Notes: a model not told the origin generated them from the letters alone. A DNA stretch of 64,000 bases from Phaeotremella fagi (GCA_001599715.1 BCHU01000011.1:868001-932000), one strand, 5' to 3'. Positions 34,201-46,175 are shown, numbered from the stretch's first letter. Program-made: numbers and translations.

Positions 34201-34826
34201 CTGATAGTCTAGCCCGACGCTTCGTTCGTTTTGTATATCGCTGAAAATTTGGCAACATTCGATTATAGACTTCAAGATGAGATTGCTTTGGTCGTTCAGA
34301 TTCTCTGTAAAACTGTATCGGGCTGTTCGCATCTCGCCAATGTACTTGAATCAGGGGAGTTGGAGGGGGATGAGAATTTTAACGGTAGTGTACAAGGGCG
34401 ATTTATCGTGGCTGGGAATGAGGTAAGTTGTGGTGTCTGATTCTGCTGACATCAGCGTATCTCTCTTGAACGTGTCATCAGAGGTAGTCTCGTGGTTAGT
34501 TTGGCTATCCTTACCAAACATCATTTGGAGGAGTTGTATTCAATGCCAGAAGAGTAGGTCGTATAAATCGTCTGAAAACTAAACCAAAAGTAAATGTCTC
34601 AAACACGAAGTTGGGAAGAAGAATGCGTTTGGAGATAAACCAGCGATCAAAAAAGGTCCGGTATCATTGGATTTAAGTCGATTACCTCTTGTAAGGGGAG
34701 TTTTGACTTTGAAAGAGTTCAGAGAACAACAGAGTACGGTATGTGGTTCAACTTTTGAGATGAGTTTGAGTTGATAGATCGTAGTTCTTACAAATCTTAC
34801 AAGAGGATGGGTCGCTTGATGGATAG
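28252..34826 (+). CDS. SCC2: Cohesin loader SCC2/NIPBL (Mis4, adherin)
   Basis: Long gene of about 25 exons from the ATG at 28252 (MTSREGG). The N-terminal part (to about 29500) is Ser/Pro-rich and disordered, as in Scc2 where it binds Scc4. From about 29540 on, HEAT-repeat segments follow. The most diagnostic is 'GLGGI..VD...L', '[21 protein letters not shown]', '[28 protein letters not shown]' and '[17 protein letters not shown]', the core of NIPBL/Scc2. With Scc4 it loads cohesin on chromosomes. Many introns are 32-37 nt with CTGAC branch sites. The C-terminal splices are my best guess: after 'YSMPED' two further exons end in '[13 protein letters not shown]' and TAG at 34824-34826. Product roughly 1,800 aa. 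It converges with family V. Confidence 0.88.
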
Positions 34827-35115
34827 TTAGATGTAACATGGACTAGACTGGGATGGGATGGGATCATAGAATGACTGGATCATTCGATATTATATTCATG
34901 TATTTACTCATTCATTAATCTACGTTAGCTTACGACATTGACATGCATTTGATACCCATACTTCAGTATTCTAGCATCAATAATTTCCAGATGTTTGCAT
35001 ACTGGATACGTGAAAGAAGAGGAAATTTCAACCTTCAACCTGTACTTCTTTAAGAAAACAATTTCATCCCTCGTCCCTCATCCCTCATCCGCTACCTACA
35101 GTATCACTGAGCACC

Positions 35116-35862
35116 TTAGCCAAAGGAACAACGCTGGAAAATTTGCTTAAGCTGATTTCGGAAATCACGTCTAGCTCCGTCCACCCGCTCTTCTAACTCT
35201 TCTCGCTCCACCCCTAGTCCAGCTTCTACGTCCCGTGCAGTCCGTTCTTCCCAGATTGGAACCTCGCCTTCTCGTATCTGAAATTCCCCTTCAGAGCCGA
35301 ACGTAAACATTGGACCACCTGTTGACTTGAAGGAGGCTGTTTTCATAGGCGAATGCGAAATTGTTTTTACTATAAACTTCCCTTCCTTATGTAGCCATGG
35401 TGCTGAAACATCCCTGATCAACTCTGACATTGCAGCTTTCTGCTCAGTCTCATTCATGAGAACCGTTCGAGTTGATTTTGATTTCTTGTGAAGTAAAAGG
35501 TCTATGATTCTGATTGTGGTCGAATGGTTATGTTTCTGTATAAGAGATATTGTATTCAGTGAGGGCTGCCAATTGATTGATTCCACCGGAACCAAGAACG
35601 TCTTGGTCAAGTTCTCGGGTCCAGACCCAGTGTCTCGCTTGACAAGAGCAAAAGTTTGGACTGCTGTATGGTCCACTACTCCTATAGAAGAAGTAAAGGG
35701 CATGAATTTAAACGTACTTTCAACGGTGTCTGAGTTTTTCGACGTAAGTTGGTCTTGACTTGTTATGATTGCTTCCTCTCGAAATGACATTTTTGAATGT
35801 GGTAGTTTGACTTGGGTGGAAGGTAATGTAACATGGACTGATGACATTATCAGTATATACAT
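35116..35862 (-). CDS. Hypothetical protein, family V copy 1
   Basis: Frame of 248 codons from the ATG at 35862; internal ATGs at 35847 and 35790 are alternative starts. Paralogous to the next gene over its whole length: 'F(M)(P/T)FTSS(I/L)G', 'T(A/T)VQ', 'S(L)(N/S).(I/L)SLIQK.NH', '(A)VLM....Q...MSE', 'APWL..E', 'FTF...G(E/D)F..R(E/K)GEVP.W'. The C-terminal 'FTF..EGEF' and following charged helix resemble a motif in the family VII proteins. No signal peptide. Product probably intracellular. Confidence 0.55.
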   Translation of the reverse strand: MYILIMSSVHVTLPSTQVKLPHSKMSFREEAIITSQDQLTSKNSDTVESTFKFMPFTSSIGVVDHTAVQTFALVKRDTGSGPENLTKTFLVPVESINWQPSLNTISLIQKHNHSTTIRIIDLLLHKKSKSTRTVLMNETEQKAAMSELIRDVSAPWLHKEGKFIVKTISHSPMKTASFKSTGGPMFTFGSEGEFQIREGEVPIWEERTARDVEAGLGVEREELEERVDGARRDFRNQLKQIFQRCSFG

Positions 35863-36119
35863 GGCCAGGTTGAAACCTGAAAGGATCGAAGGAAGGCCGT
35901 TTCACGAAAGGAAGTTCCGAGGACTAAGAGTGCTACATTCGTAGAAGACCACAATTAGAAAGATGAAGCTCGCTGTTTCCACTTTATGTAGGAGGGCAAA
36001 CACTTGATGACTATTTCATACTACCAACATCTTTGTATGACATTCGTTGCATCTTCTCATAAGTCACTATTACAATAGACCAATCCAGTGATCGATTTCC
36101 CGTTCCTAGATCTCGCCTC

Positions 36120-36794
36120 CTATTGCGAACCAAAAGAGTACCGCACAAATGACTTACTGATCCGTTGACAACGTTCGCGAGGGGACAACAACTTCTGCTC
36201 TTGTCTTATAATCTTCCAGCTAGGAACTTCACCTTTTCGAACACAAAAATCTCCATCAGCATCAAAAGTAAATGTTGGAACAGAGTCGGAGACCAAAGAC
36301 ACCGATATGACTTTTCCAAATGAAGACGACTTCACCACTCCATCTTCTTGCGTTAGCCATGGAGCATCCTCACTGAGGACAACCACCTCTGACATGACCG
36401 ATTGTTGCTCCAAGTCCTTCATTAGCACTGCTTGAAGTTTCCCAATTTTGTCTCTGGACCAAAGTTTTTCTGCGTATCTTTTCCCATTCAAATGATTGAT
36501 TTTCTGTATCAAGGATAGGGAGGGAGTTGACGAGGGAAAATCATTGTTGACTGAGTGACGCATTTTGACGTCTTGCTGGATTTTAAGCAGATACCACTGT
36601 TGAACTGTGGTTTTGTTCCCTATTCCTAGAGATGACGTGAAGGTCATGAACCCCATTGTTCGATCACCCGGACTATCATTTTGGGTATTTATGACCTGAT
36701 CTTGTGATTCCTGTGCTGAAGTAGAGGTATCAAGGTGTGAAGTCGTTTGTGGATCCATCGATATTGATGAGCTTTGTTTTCCTTGATGTGCCAT
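36120..36794 (-). CDS. Hypothetical protein, family V copy 2
   Basis: Frame of 224 codons from the ATG at 36794 (MAHQGKQ). It shares with copy 1 the block 'FMTFTSSLG', 'SLIQKINH', 'MSEVVVLSEDAPWLTQE', 'PTFTFDADGDF' and 'GEVPSWK', with about 20-residue gaps in the linkers. The N-terminus is Ser/Thr/Gln-rich. Both copies end in 'R(C/Y)SFG', so the C-terminus is conserved. No domain recognised; function unknown. Confidence 0.58.
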   Translation of the reverse strand: MAHQGKQSSSISMDPQTTSHLDTSTSAQESQDQVINTQNDSPGDRTMGFMTFTSSLGIGNKTTVQQWYLLKIQQDVKMRHSVNNDFPSSTPSLSLIQKINHLNGKRYAEKLWSRDKIGKLQAVLMKDLEQQSVMSEVVVLSEDAPWLTQEDGVVKSSSFGKVISVSLVSDSVPTFTFDADGDFCVRKGEVPSWKIIRQEQKLLSPRERCQRISKSFVRYSFGSQ

Positions 36795-37123
36795 TGTACC
36801 AATGTGTAAGGTGGGAAGGGGTTAGAAGGTAAAAGAACAAATAACAATAATTCTTGGACTTTAATCATTAGATATAGGCCTTCGCTGTAAGTAAAGGTAG
36901 AGAAAGTATAAATTAGAGAATCGAGTTATCGTCGTTGCGACATTTTCGTCAATTCTTTCTGGCCAAGGGAAGGCAGACTGCTCAACCACCAATTCTTCCA
37001 GTAATGCAAATGCAGCACTTTGTGTCGTATGTGTAATGATTTCACTAGCTTTCCATCGTTCCTGTACATCACTGTAATCGTACTGTAAATTACTGTATCG
37101 ACTGGACCCACCCTCCCGATCTT
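36795..37123. other. Intergenic, no gene seen
   Basis: Promoter of family V copy 2 and the 3' end of family VI copy 1. Nothing else is recognised. Confidence 0.4.
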
Positions 37124-37498
37124 CTACTCTCTCTTATCTCCTTGAGCTGTAGACTGACCGTCTTCTGAACCTCCAGTCAACTCCGTAACTGTTCCCTGAC
37201 CACTACCAAAAGTCCCACCTCCACCAGTGGATTCTCCACTCTTATTCTTCTGGTCCGCGACACTCTTCCCACCAAAGAGTGGGGCCAACTCTTGCATGCT
37301 TCTAGTCTTAACGGGCGGACCATGAACAATTTTACCATTGATAGTGGTGACTAAAGGACCGAACCGACCTTTAACAAGCTTCTCGAGCTCTTCTACACTT
37401 TTGTTCTCTCTATCAGGTATACTGTACAAGAAATCCATGAATTCGTCCCATGATTCTTGGTCTTGCCCAGTTCTCGTTGACGTGCCATTATCAGACAT
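37124..37498 (-). CDS. Small hypothetical protein, family VI copy 1
   Basis: Single-exon frame of 124 codons from the ATG at 37498. It starts 'MSDNG' like copy 2 and shares 'SIP', 'VEE(L/F)', 'FGPL.TTI(N/D)GK.V(H/Q)GP', '(R)(S/D)M(Q/K)', a Gly/Ser-rich linker and 'TELT.GS(E/K)D.QS' before an acidic/basic tail. The central 40 residues look folded, the rest disordered. No known domain or export signal. Confidence 0.58.
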   Translation of the reverse strand: MSDNGTSTRTGQDQESWDEFMDFLYSIPDRENKSVEELEKLVKGRFGPLVTTINGKIVHGPPVKTRSMQELAPLFGGKSVADQKNKSGESTGGGGTFGSGQGTVTELTGGSEDGQSTAQGDKRE

Positions 37499-37789
37499 GA
37501 TGATACACGTATTTGGTTTGTTTGGTTATCGTTATTTCCGGGAGGCAAATGCGGTATTGCAGTATGTTGGTTGTTTGTGATAACAAGTTGGAAGATCATT
37601 TTCACTCTTTTATATTCAATGTACCACTTTGGAAGGCTCAAAGAATCCCCTCACACAATATCTTTTGCTGTTAAAAATGTCAAACCGTGCGTGTAAAGAA
37701 TTCACTGGTCTTCCGTCATCATATCATGAAGTAACATCACTGTACTCTACATTACATCATGTATCTACTCCACCCGCCTTCCTGATCGC

Positions 37790-38158
37790 TTATTCCTTCT
37801 CATCTTCTTTAACTTCAGACTGAGTGTCTTTCGAGCCTTGAGTCAACTCGGTAGATGTACCCCGACCACTAACAGAAGTCTCACCCTCACCAACAGACCC
37901 TTTACTCTTCTTCATCTGCTTCCCAGTCCAACCCAAATCTCTCGCCAAAGATTTCATGTCTCTACCCGCAACAGCCGGACCTTGAACAGTTTTACCATCA
38001 ATAGTGGTGTACAGATGACCAAACGGAATTGTAACACGGTTCCTGAATTCTTCTACATCCAACCCCTCTGAGCTAGGCATACTCCTCAAATAAGCAATGA
38101 GTTCTTGCTCGGTGATTGTTTTTTGCTGAGTGTTCGTTGATTTGCCGTTATCAGACAT
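37790..38158 (-). CDS. Small hypothetical protein, family VI copy 2
   Basis: Frame of 122 codons from the ATG at 38158 (MSDNGKST); the longer open frame upstream reads through the leader and is not supported by copy 1. It aligns with copy 1 end to end, differing most in the Gly/Ser linker. The identical 'MSDNG' start and identical bases around the ATG (TCAGACATGA on the plus strand) show recent duplication of the 5' region. Function unknown. Confidence 0.6.
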   Translation of the reverse strand: MSDNGKSTNTQQKTITEQELIAYLRSMPSSEGLDVEEFRNRVTIPFGHLYTTIDGKTVQGPAVAGRDMKSLARDLGWTGKQMKKSKGSVGEGETSVSGRGTSTELTQGSKDTQSEVKEDEKE

Positions 38159-38539
38159 GATAAAGTATAATTTGTTTCTTTGTTTATTGTTCTGACTTGG
38201 GTGGCAAATGTGTATCTGGATAGCAGTTTGTTGGTAGTTGGTTGTTAATGATAACAAGTTGGGAGACCATTTCTCACTCTTTTATATCTGGTCTGACACT
38301 ATGGAAGGCTCAAAAGATCTCCTTTCAACTTAAATCCTTTGACATCTTTGAAGTATCATCGGCGCCACATGAATGCCTACCAGGTATCGCTATCTGAATT
38401 GAAGCGCATGCATGAAAAGTCCATAATGTAGTATGTACAAGAGTGTCGAGAATCGTAAGATACGTAAAAGAGTGACGAGTTACAGTATATGCAAGAGAAT
38501 GAACGTAGAGTAAATGAATTAAGAAGACTGGATAAAGTA
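38159..38539. other. Intergenic, no gene seen
   Basis: Promoter of family VI copy 2, with 'CTCAAAAGATCTCCTTT' near 38309 resembling the equivalent 'CTCAAAGAATCCCCT' near 37639 of copy 1. It also holds the chitin synthase 3' region. Confidence 0.4.
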
Positions 38540-41500
38540 CTAAACTTCACTAAGGATTTTATCAATGTTCTCGTTGACCCAACCTGATCTCTCTACTAGA
38601 TTAGCATTAGGGTAGAAACCGTATAAAGCCTCTCTGGCTGATCGTTTGGTCCTATTTATTGTTAATCAGTATGCTCAACATGAAGAGAAGGATAAACATA
38701 CACAGTCATCAAATCCTGAGACGAGAGATATCTTCGTAGAATCGCCAAAACCTCATCATCACTAGGTGCCTCATTCCTGTTTACCGGTATAGGAACGTTC
38801 AACAGAGGATTACTGTTGAAATTGGGATTAGCCGTCGTAGCCAGAGAATAAGTTGACATTCGGTTAGGTAAAATCGGCATTGAAGGCTGGGGTTGGAATC
38901 CTAACCCATTCATGTTCATGTTCATCATTGAATTCCTGGGAACGGCTGTCGTCATGGGGAAGAAAGATGGCGGTCGTAAATTAGGTGAATCAAATGGGTT
39001 GTGTGGGGGTGGTAAGAAATTTGGTGATTCGTAATTACTTGCACCGGCCCATTGTGATAGTCCAGCCATTGAGGTTACTCTACTTCGAGGATCGAAATTC
39101 GGTGATCCACCCATGAAAGGATTGGAGGGTGAAGCATGGATAGATGGATTGGAATTGTAGTGACGTAGGTTGTTTGACGAATGTCTTGGACCTAATGGTG
39201 ATGAATCCCTGTAGTAGTCTTGTCCAGGCAGGAGATCGGTTGTTGAAGAGTAAACTGATGTAGATCGTAGACCGTTGTTTGCACTACCTCGTCCCCGACC
39301 TCGACCTGAGGGGGCTTTGGAGGTAGCTTTCGATACCTCGGAATGGAGTGAAGCAGTTTCCCAAGCGTTGGCTTCGTATTCTAGGATGTAAGTAAGAATC
39401 AACAGTCGTACCCACCTTTAAAGGTCTTGTAAGGTATCTGATCTTCGTGAAATTGTTCGTCGTTATCATAAACGACAGTTTTCTTGTTGCCCTCACCAAC
39501 GACTTGGCTAGTATATTAGCGGTGTCCGATAATATGACATACCGAGTATTACCCCAACTGAAATCGTCCATCGACCAGAAAGAGTAAACTGGTAGTAAGA
39601 AAGAATAAATCGGGAATCTAATGTCAGTTGATTCAAACGACCACTTACGCCAAGATATACACGATCATCCAACCGACCAACATGAATTCACGTTTGAGGA
39701 TGAAGATGATTGCCTAAAGTTAGCCATCATTCTCGTGAGCCACTAACCTGTAGACCATAGGTCGCTCCTATCATGGCTAAAGAGATTACAGGAATTGCAG
39801 CTTTCCCAGAGGCCACCACGACGATCAAGTATATGAGCTATAGGTCAGTAAAGATAACCAGTAGACGTACGTAAACACAAGTAGCAGGTAGGATCTACAA
39901 GTCAGCAACGATCCATTTGGCCACCCACAATAGTTCCCAATAAATCTATAAAAACCACAAATCGCATGGAGAAGAAACAGAAACCACACATTTCAGGCAA
40001 GAACAGCAATTCCACCAAATTATGTATAGTAGAATTGATCCACCGTCTACGTTGGGATAACAAAACGTTCCATCGACTAGGGGCGACGGTATGTGCTATA
40101 GCGTCGGGTGTGAATTTCATTTTGAACGTTGGGAAATGTTTCATCATGAGTGTAGTCAAATATCTATCTTCACCTAGACTGAAAAGATTCTTTTTGTGGA
40201 GGGTGTCGACGTTTGGTTCGGCGTATTCGTCGATCACTATTGAGGAGATGATGACTGGTCGACCTTTATCGGCTGTTCTGATTCTGTAAACTGAGAAACA
40301 TCCTGGTAGACAGGTGACTGAACCGAAGAGGGATTCGAATGCTTTGGTCAAATGATGGGAGATGTAGTATTCGTATACCTGTTGTCAGTGAGATCAAATG
40401 AAAACTCACTTGTATCATCGTAGTCAAAGATTCACGTTCGTTGGCGACTTTGGTCTCTCCACAGATCCCAATAATCCTCTGATCATCCGACGCACAAGCG
40501 ATCATTCGATTAAGTGAATCAGGTTCAACGGTCTATTCGTTAGCGCCGTACCATCGAGATACTCACTGTATCAGCATCAACTTGGAAGATGTATTCATAG
40601 AAAGTTGGATCGATCCCGATAACGTTTCTCATTTGATGATAAATCTCCAATTCAAGTGGTGACATTGGAGCGTCGAAATGAACACGATTAAGATATTGGA
40701 GTAACATGACTTGTGAATCTCTTTTACCTCTGTTTCCAGGTTTAGAAGTTTCGGTTGGTTTACCAACTTTAACGACGACAACGTAACTGGAAATCAGTTT
40801 GATTCGATTGATGACCTACGGAACGACGTGACCCTCAAACTCGTACAATCCAGAATAAACTTTCCCATAATTCAACTGCTTCGATCCTTCACCAATACTC
40901 TTGAACAACAAAGGTTCAGGATCGAGTTTAGGATCTACCCCAAGAATGTCTAAAACGATACGTGGCGTAGGTCGATTATTACCCGAGCCAATAATGTTAC
41001 CGTCGCAAATGATGAATATCAATTTCCGTTTATCGTCATATCGTAAAGACGCTAAAGAGTCTATGGTCTTTTTCAAAGACTCTTCACCTTCAGTGTAACA
41101 CGGAACCTGGCAAATAACGAATTTGTCAAGTAATTCAGGTTGTCGTTTAGAAGTCAATTGAAGAGCGGCAAGGACTGGTGTTAGCAGTGTACCGGTCTTT
41201 GACCTACATTTCATTGCGATGGTAAACATCAACACACAAGAGAAAGCTAACAACAGATAATTCTGAACCGTACATCTAGGCGTCAATCTGTAATCCAATT
41301 CTCCAACGTAGAAAGCTGAATCCAGACAGTTCATTTGAGCGGTTACGTTGTCCGCTGACATGCCGGCGAAAACACTATTCAACTGTGAAGTGATGTCTTG
41401 ACCAGCTTGGGCGCTGAATAGTGTTGACAGATCAGAGGACAAGAAGGAGTAGTTGGGTAGATCCGTTCCAGAGGATGAAGAGTAGTATTTGACGGTGTAC

Positions 41501-44500
41501 AGATAATCTGATAAATCGTACACTTTGTTGTTGTAAATTGCCCATTGTCTGTTGTCAGTTTGGTCATTTTATCACTCACCTAGCATCGACATCTGCCTGA
41601 GACGCAACTTCAGAATTGGTATAAACCAAACTACCCTTGTAATACTGAGTTAAACCTTTCATCAAGACGTCGTTGTACCAATTAATGTTGTCCAACTTTG
41701 TTCCGTTGGTAGTTTGCAGTGGACCAGACGTGTGTACGGCATAAGCGAGGATAGGAGTGAAATTGGCTCGTTGCAATGAAAGCTGAACATTGGTGACCAA
41801 ACCTGGGCAGGCAATGGTCATCGGTGGGGGGAAGTAATCCGTAAGATCCTGTCCTGCAAACTCCAGCATTACATCGGAGGAGGTAGTATAACTGGACAAA
41901 TCGCTGTGTTGGGATTTGTAAAAATTTGTAAACTAAAATCAGCTCAATCCTTCTCTGCACTTACATCATAAACCTTTCCAGCGATAGCAGCATAGTAATC
42001 ACTAGTACCCTGGTGAGTAGCCAATTCAGTCAAATTCCAAGCCTTGTCGCTATCTGGACAAAGAAGTTTCCCAAAAAAGACGATGTAAAACACGACGATC
42101 CCACAAAGGAAGAAGATCATCATGAAAATCGCCACTTTTTCTCTCCACGCCATTCGGATGTCTGGTCGTTTCATTCGACCTACAGATGAAAGTAGGAAAG
42201 ACGGAATCCAGAATGTCAAACACCACGTTACTCTCAACCACCATCGACGAGCTGATGTGGTCGTGGTAACTTCCGTTTGCTGTCTTGAGATCTCTTTCAC
42301 CACCATCCCGTCATCTTCATCTTTATACGGCGTTAGAGGAATGGAATCTTTGTACGGCGAGTCGAGCTCTTTATTGAGTATAGCTTGGGTGTTTGGTGGT
42401 GTTGCATCGGGGTCGTTTCGATATTCTGACCAAACTGCACTGCCAAGATCTTGGTATCGATCAAGGGGTCTGTAAGAGTCAACGGGAGAGTCGATATCGA
42501 CGGTTAGAGTTTCGTCACTCCCACGTCGCGCTTCAGGTGAACGAATCAAATCTTCCTGATCCCTCCAGCAATCCCAATTCAGCCATAGTCTATCGTTTCC
42601 AATAAAGTAGTCTCCCTGGCTCCAGTTTCTACTCTCAACAAAGGATTCTGTATCGACCCCATGTCTTGAAGCAAACTCTGTTAAAGTGTAATTCGCAACA
42701 TAGTCCACTTGACGACGATTGACTAGGTCGGAAAGGTTTAATGAGCGAATTTGAGATTTGACCCTGTTTTTGTTGAAAGAATTGGGGTGACCAGAATCGT
42801 TAGGTCGTATATGGTATACCGTCCAGAGACGTGCTTTCTCCATGTTACCAAGGAGCGTGTTGAGAACGGCGTCAAGTTGGAATGACACTGGTTGAGGGAT
42901 GGAAGTGTCAATTGGCCAATCTGTATCACCTTGACCGATAGGAGTAGCGGTACGAAGTGGGGTGACTGATACTTGAGACTCGACGATAATGTCCGGGCTC
43001 ATTGGGTGGATCTCGTTAGCCAAACTAGGTCCCGAGACCAACTTTGAAACGAAAGAATCGCTAGACGCTCGAAGAAGTTCTACCAAAGATTTATCCAAGA
43101 CGTCGTTGTTTTTCTCGATGAAATCGGATAGATCGTATTGACACACTCCAGAGTAGTGGTTGATACCGAACACGTTTCTGGATCCGGGTGGAAGGGATAA
43201 CGAGGAGTGACGACCGAATCGAGAGATTTTATGGGATAGGATTGAAACACTGTCAACACCTTGTTCTTCTATGATGGGTTCGGAGATTGTTCCAATCAAA
43301 CCCCCTGGTTCTCGATAGGTGGGTAAACGTAAAGCGTCCCCTCGTAGTAATTCTATACAAGCGCTGTTGTCCATGGTAACTACTTGAGGAAGGTCGAGAT
43401 CTTCAAACGTCGAGCCAAAAGTTCGCTGACGAATATAAGATTGTAACAGTTCATTCATAAAGTTGACTCCAAATTTGTCAAACCCATTAACACCAGCGTT
43501 GATAAGGGTTTGGCCCTCTGAGATCTTGCTCGAATACCCGGGTAGGTCCATCTGAACAATTTGAACTCCGTTGGACGCAGGAGCGACCTTTTTATTCCCC
43601 ATGTCAACGACGAAAGCGAATAAAATAGCGTAAAGATCTTGCATCAAACTGTCACGTTGTTTAGCCGCCGCCTCTGAATCCAGAATCATCGAACATAGAT
43701 CACGTCGGTGTACCCATTGGGTTCGGTTCACCAGGACGTTTTCCAATTCATCAGCTGAAACACCTAGATAACCAGCGATTTCCACCAAAAGATTTCTCTC
43801 ATGTACTCGAGCAGGTTGATCCAGTGATGACATCCCTAGTGAGCCAACGGTGGTGTCAACGAATGTTAGGTTGGATAGTAGGAGTATAGCAGTTAATAAG
43901 GAGAAGATCGATTTAACATGCTTCGCTTTGAAGCCCAATGAAGCGAATGCTACACGTAGTTCCCCCAACTGCGTCGAATCATCAGAGAAAGGACCACCAG
44001 GGAGTCGATAGCAGTTCGATCTTTCCAAAAGTTTATACGCCGAAGGTTCCTCCAAATTCAACGCGTCTCTTTCTTCAGGACTAGCTCCAGCGAGTAACTG
44101 ATAAAAAACATGGAAACTACGTTCCTCATGTCGAAGTACACCTAGTCGTGATTTGTTGAGACCGAATGTGAGGATTTTCGCACCTGTAATGTCACCGTTG
44201 AGGAAATGGAGTTCGGTGTATCTACCATGTTGGGAGGCTGAAGGGTTGAGAGGGGTTTTGGAATGACCAAAAGATTCTAGGAGGGTTTGGAATGATTGGA
44301 TTTGGTCTGAGATGCGTCGATGGGATTTGGTAGGTGAGGAGAGGTGGAGGATTTGGTTGGTGAGATGTTTGGAGGTTGTTGATTTACCTGAGCCGCTCAG
44401 GCCACTGAGGTCAGTGGAGTTTTGTATGAGACTCACTGATAGATGATAGCCTGACTCTGTTGTTGTCTCTGCATCAACAACCAAACCCTCCCAGCTAGCT

Positions 44501-44786
44501 CATACACGTTGGGCTGTAGATCCAATCTCTCAACTTGGATATCTTTCGTATAAGATTCTCTAGATTCTTCATTTAAACATCCCAAACTTCGTAACGGGTT
44601 GACTACCACGTATTCAGTTCCACTACTCGACACTCTTGTGAATGGTTGCTCCGCTCTCGATCTAGATTGAAGGAGATTGAGTATGGTTTCATCTGTTGGA
44701 TAGATTTTACGTGATGGTCCGGATGTGGATTGTTGGGTTTGGATTAGGGAGGTGAGGTTGGGTGTGCGGAGGGTTTGGTGGGACAT
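38540..44786 (-). CDS. Chitin synthase with myosin motor-like N-terminus (class V/VII type)
   Basis: ATG at 44786 and TAG at 38540-38542, many short introns, product roughly 1,900 aa. Domains in order: a degenerate myosin motor with P-loop 'GLSGSGKST', switch-I-like 'NPSASQHGR' and switch-II-like 'DLPGYSS'; two membrane spans and a cytochrome b5-like segment ('[13 protein letters not shown]'); the glycosyltransferase domain with '[13 protein letters not shown]', 'FQVDADT', 'EDRYLTT' and the processivity motif QRRRW; membrane spans; a disordered linker; and a C-terminal DEK-type domain ('[18 protein letters not shown]'). It transfers GlcNAc from UDP-GlcNAc to growing chitin at the plasma membrane. 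The P-loop is intact, unlike in some motor-chitin synthases. A 32-nt intron lies just before the P-loop. Subclass is not resolved. Confidence 0.9.
44405..44436 (-). other. 32-nt intron before the chitin synthase P-loop
   Basis: GTGAGT at 44436, CACTGAC branch site and CAG acceptor ending at 44405. Removal joins 'QSQAIIYH' to 'GLSGSGKST' in frame; the flanking frames otherwise end in a stop. Confidence 0.65.
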
Positions 44787-45566
44787 GGTGGTGGTGGGGG
44801 TGGGTGGTGGTGTTGCTGGATACTAGAATGTGATTAATCCTCGAATAAAGATGAAGTAAAAAGGAGAGAATGGACTTACTCTGTTTGGGTCCTTTAATCA
44901 AATGTTGACATGTGAATTGTTATTTTTAGCGGAGGTGTGGTTTGTGTTTCTCTTTCTGTGTACTGTACACCTTCCAATGTCAACTACTTGTACTACAACT
45001 ACAGCTGATATACTGATCTACAGTACATGCATGCATACGAAATAAAAGTAAAAAGTACATGTAAACTCTCTCACGTTGTTGTCTAAAGGCTGTGCTTCGC
45101 TCGCCCCTCTGTAGACCTAGTCCAGGTTAGTGGCCAGTGTGTCAGTGGCGTGGGTTTCAGACAGTTCAATTTAACTAGAATCGACAGCACATTCATCCTC
45201 GTCGCTCAAGGTAGTGCATGCATATCATCCGTCGATCACATCGATCCCCATTCACCGCTGAGAACCATGAACAGCATCGCATACCTCAAAATCACGGATC
45301 AAAATGAAGTGAAATGATTAATCGTCACATGCTGAGATGTCGTAATTGCATGAAACAAGGGTTTATTCCCTTTTTGAGGCGGACGGCGTAGATCGTCTTA
45401 CTTGGCATCTACGAGAAAACTGAACATATAAACCACTACAGACTCAGCCTATCAAATTAAATCTACAAGATCCATATTAGTCAGTATCGAACAAAACAGT
45501 AACTGCTGTACTTACCGTTTCTCTCAAACCTGAACTATAATGATCATCAACCGCTCTGGCTTCACT
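44787..45566. other. Intergenic, chitin synthase promoter
   Basis: About 780 bases with no supported gene. It includes a C/A-rich stretch near 44787-44815 on the minus strand and TACTGTAC-like boxes near 44960-45030. Confidence 0.45.
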
Positions 45567-46175
45567 TTAATCATCGTCATCTTCCTCCTCGTCATCCAAG
45601 GAACCATCGTAACATTCAAAATCCTTTCCAACACCCTTTATACTAGCCCCCGACAAATCAATCGTTCCAATCGCACCTATGAGTTCCAACTCCTTCTTGT
45701 CATATGTATTTTCAAACTCGCTCTCAGCCTTGTCCATCATCTCTTTTGCTTCGTTGAATAATAACTGATCAACCCTACTGTAATTCGTTGACATTTTATT
45801 TCGTTGTCTGATGAACCATTCGCTCGGGTTTGGTAGTTGGGACACTTTTGCTTTGACTTCCTCTGAAGCTGTACGATACCTTTCTCTCGCTCGTTCATTC
45901 CTCTCTAGAATTGATGGATCGACCTTGGTACCAAAAGACACATCACCTTTGTAAGAAACTCTCGTCGATGTCCAGAATGAAGATAAGGTTTTGTATTGTG
46001 TATCAAGAATGAAATCGGAATAGTTTAAGATTGTTTTGGTGATGTTGGAATTGGAACCAGAGTAATCGGAAATGGTGATATTCATTAAACCTGATTTACA
46101 ATTGAATTTATCAACTTTAAATTCGAAGGATCCATTAGAGGTTTTATCAGAGGTTTCATCAGAATGACTCGACAT
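45567..46175 (-). CDS. Acidic-tailed hypothetical protein, family VII copy 1
   Basis: Frame of 202 codons from the ATG at 46175 (MSSHSDET); upstream frame lacks support in the paralogues. Shared blocks with copies 2 and 3: 'F(E/K)F(K/Q)V..F', 'F(I)LDT....L(S)S(F/Y)', 'RVSYKGD(V/I)S(F/Y)', a charged helix 'ERNERARERYR', and near the end 'K(A)(E/K).EF(E/D).(T)Y....LE(L)' with an '(I)D(L/I)SG' motif. The C-terminus is a run of Asp/Glu. No signal peptide or known fold. It may be a small intracellular globular protein with an acidic tail. Confidence 0.58.
   Translation of the reverse strand: MSSHSDETSDKTSNGSFEFKVDKFNCKSGLMNITISDYSGSNSNITKTILNYSDFILDTQYKTLSSFWTSTRVSYKGDVSFGTKVDPSILERNERARERYRTASEEVKAKVSQLPNPSEWFIRQRNKMSTNYSRVDQLLFNEAKEMMDKAESEFENTYDKKELELIGAIGTIDLSGASIKGVGKDFECYDGSLDDEEEDDDD

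Noticed and set aside
41944..44484. Chitin synthase frame starting at 44484
   Set aside because: Its first residues are in another frame than the upstream exon and lie partly in the 32-nt intron. The gene starts at 44786.
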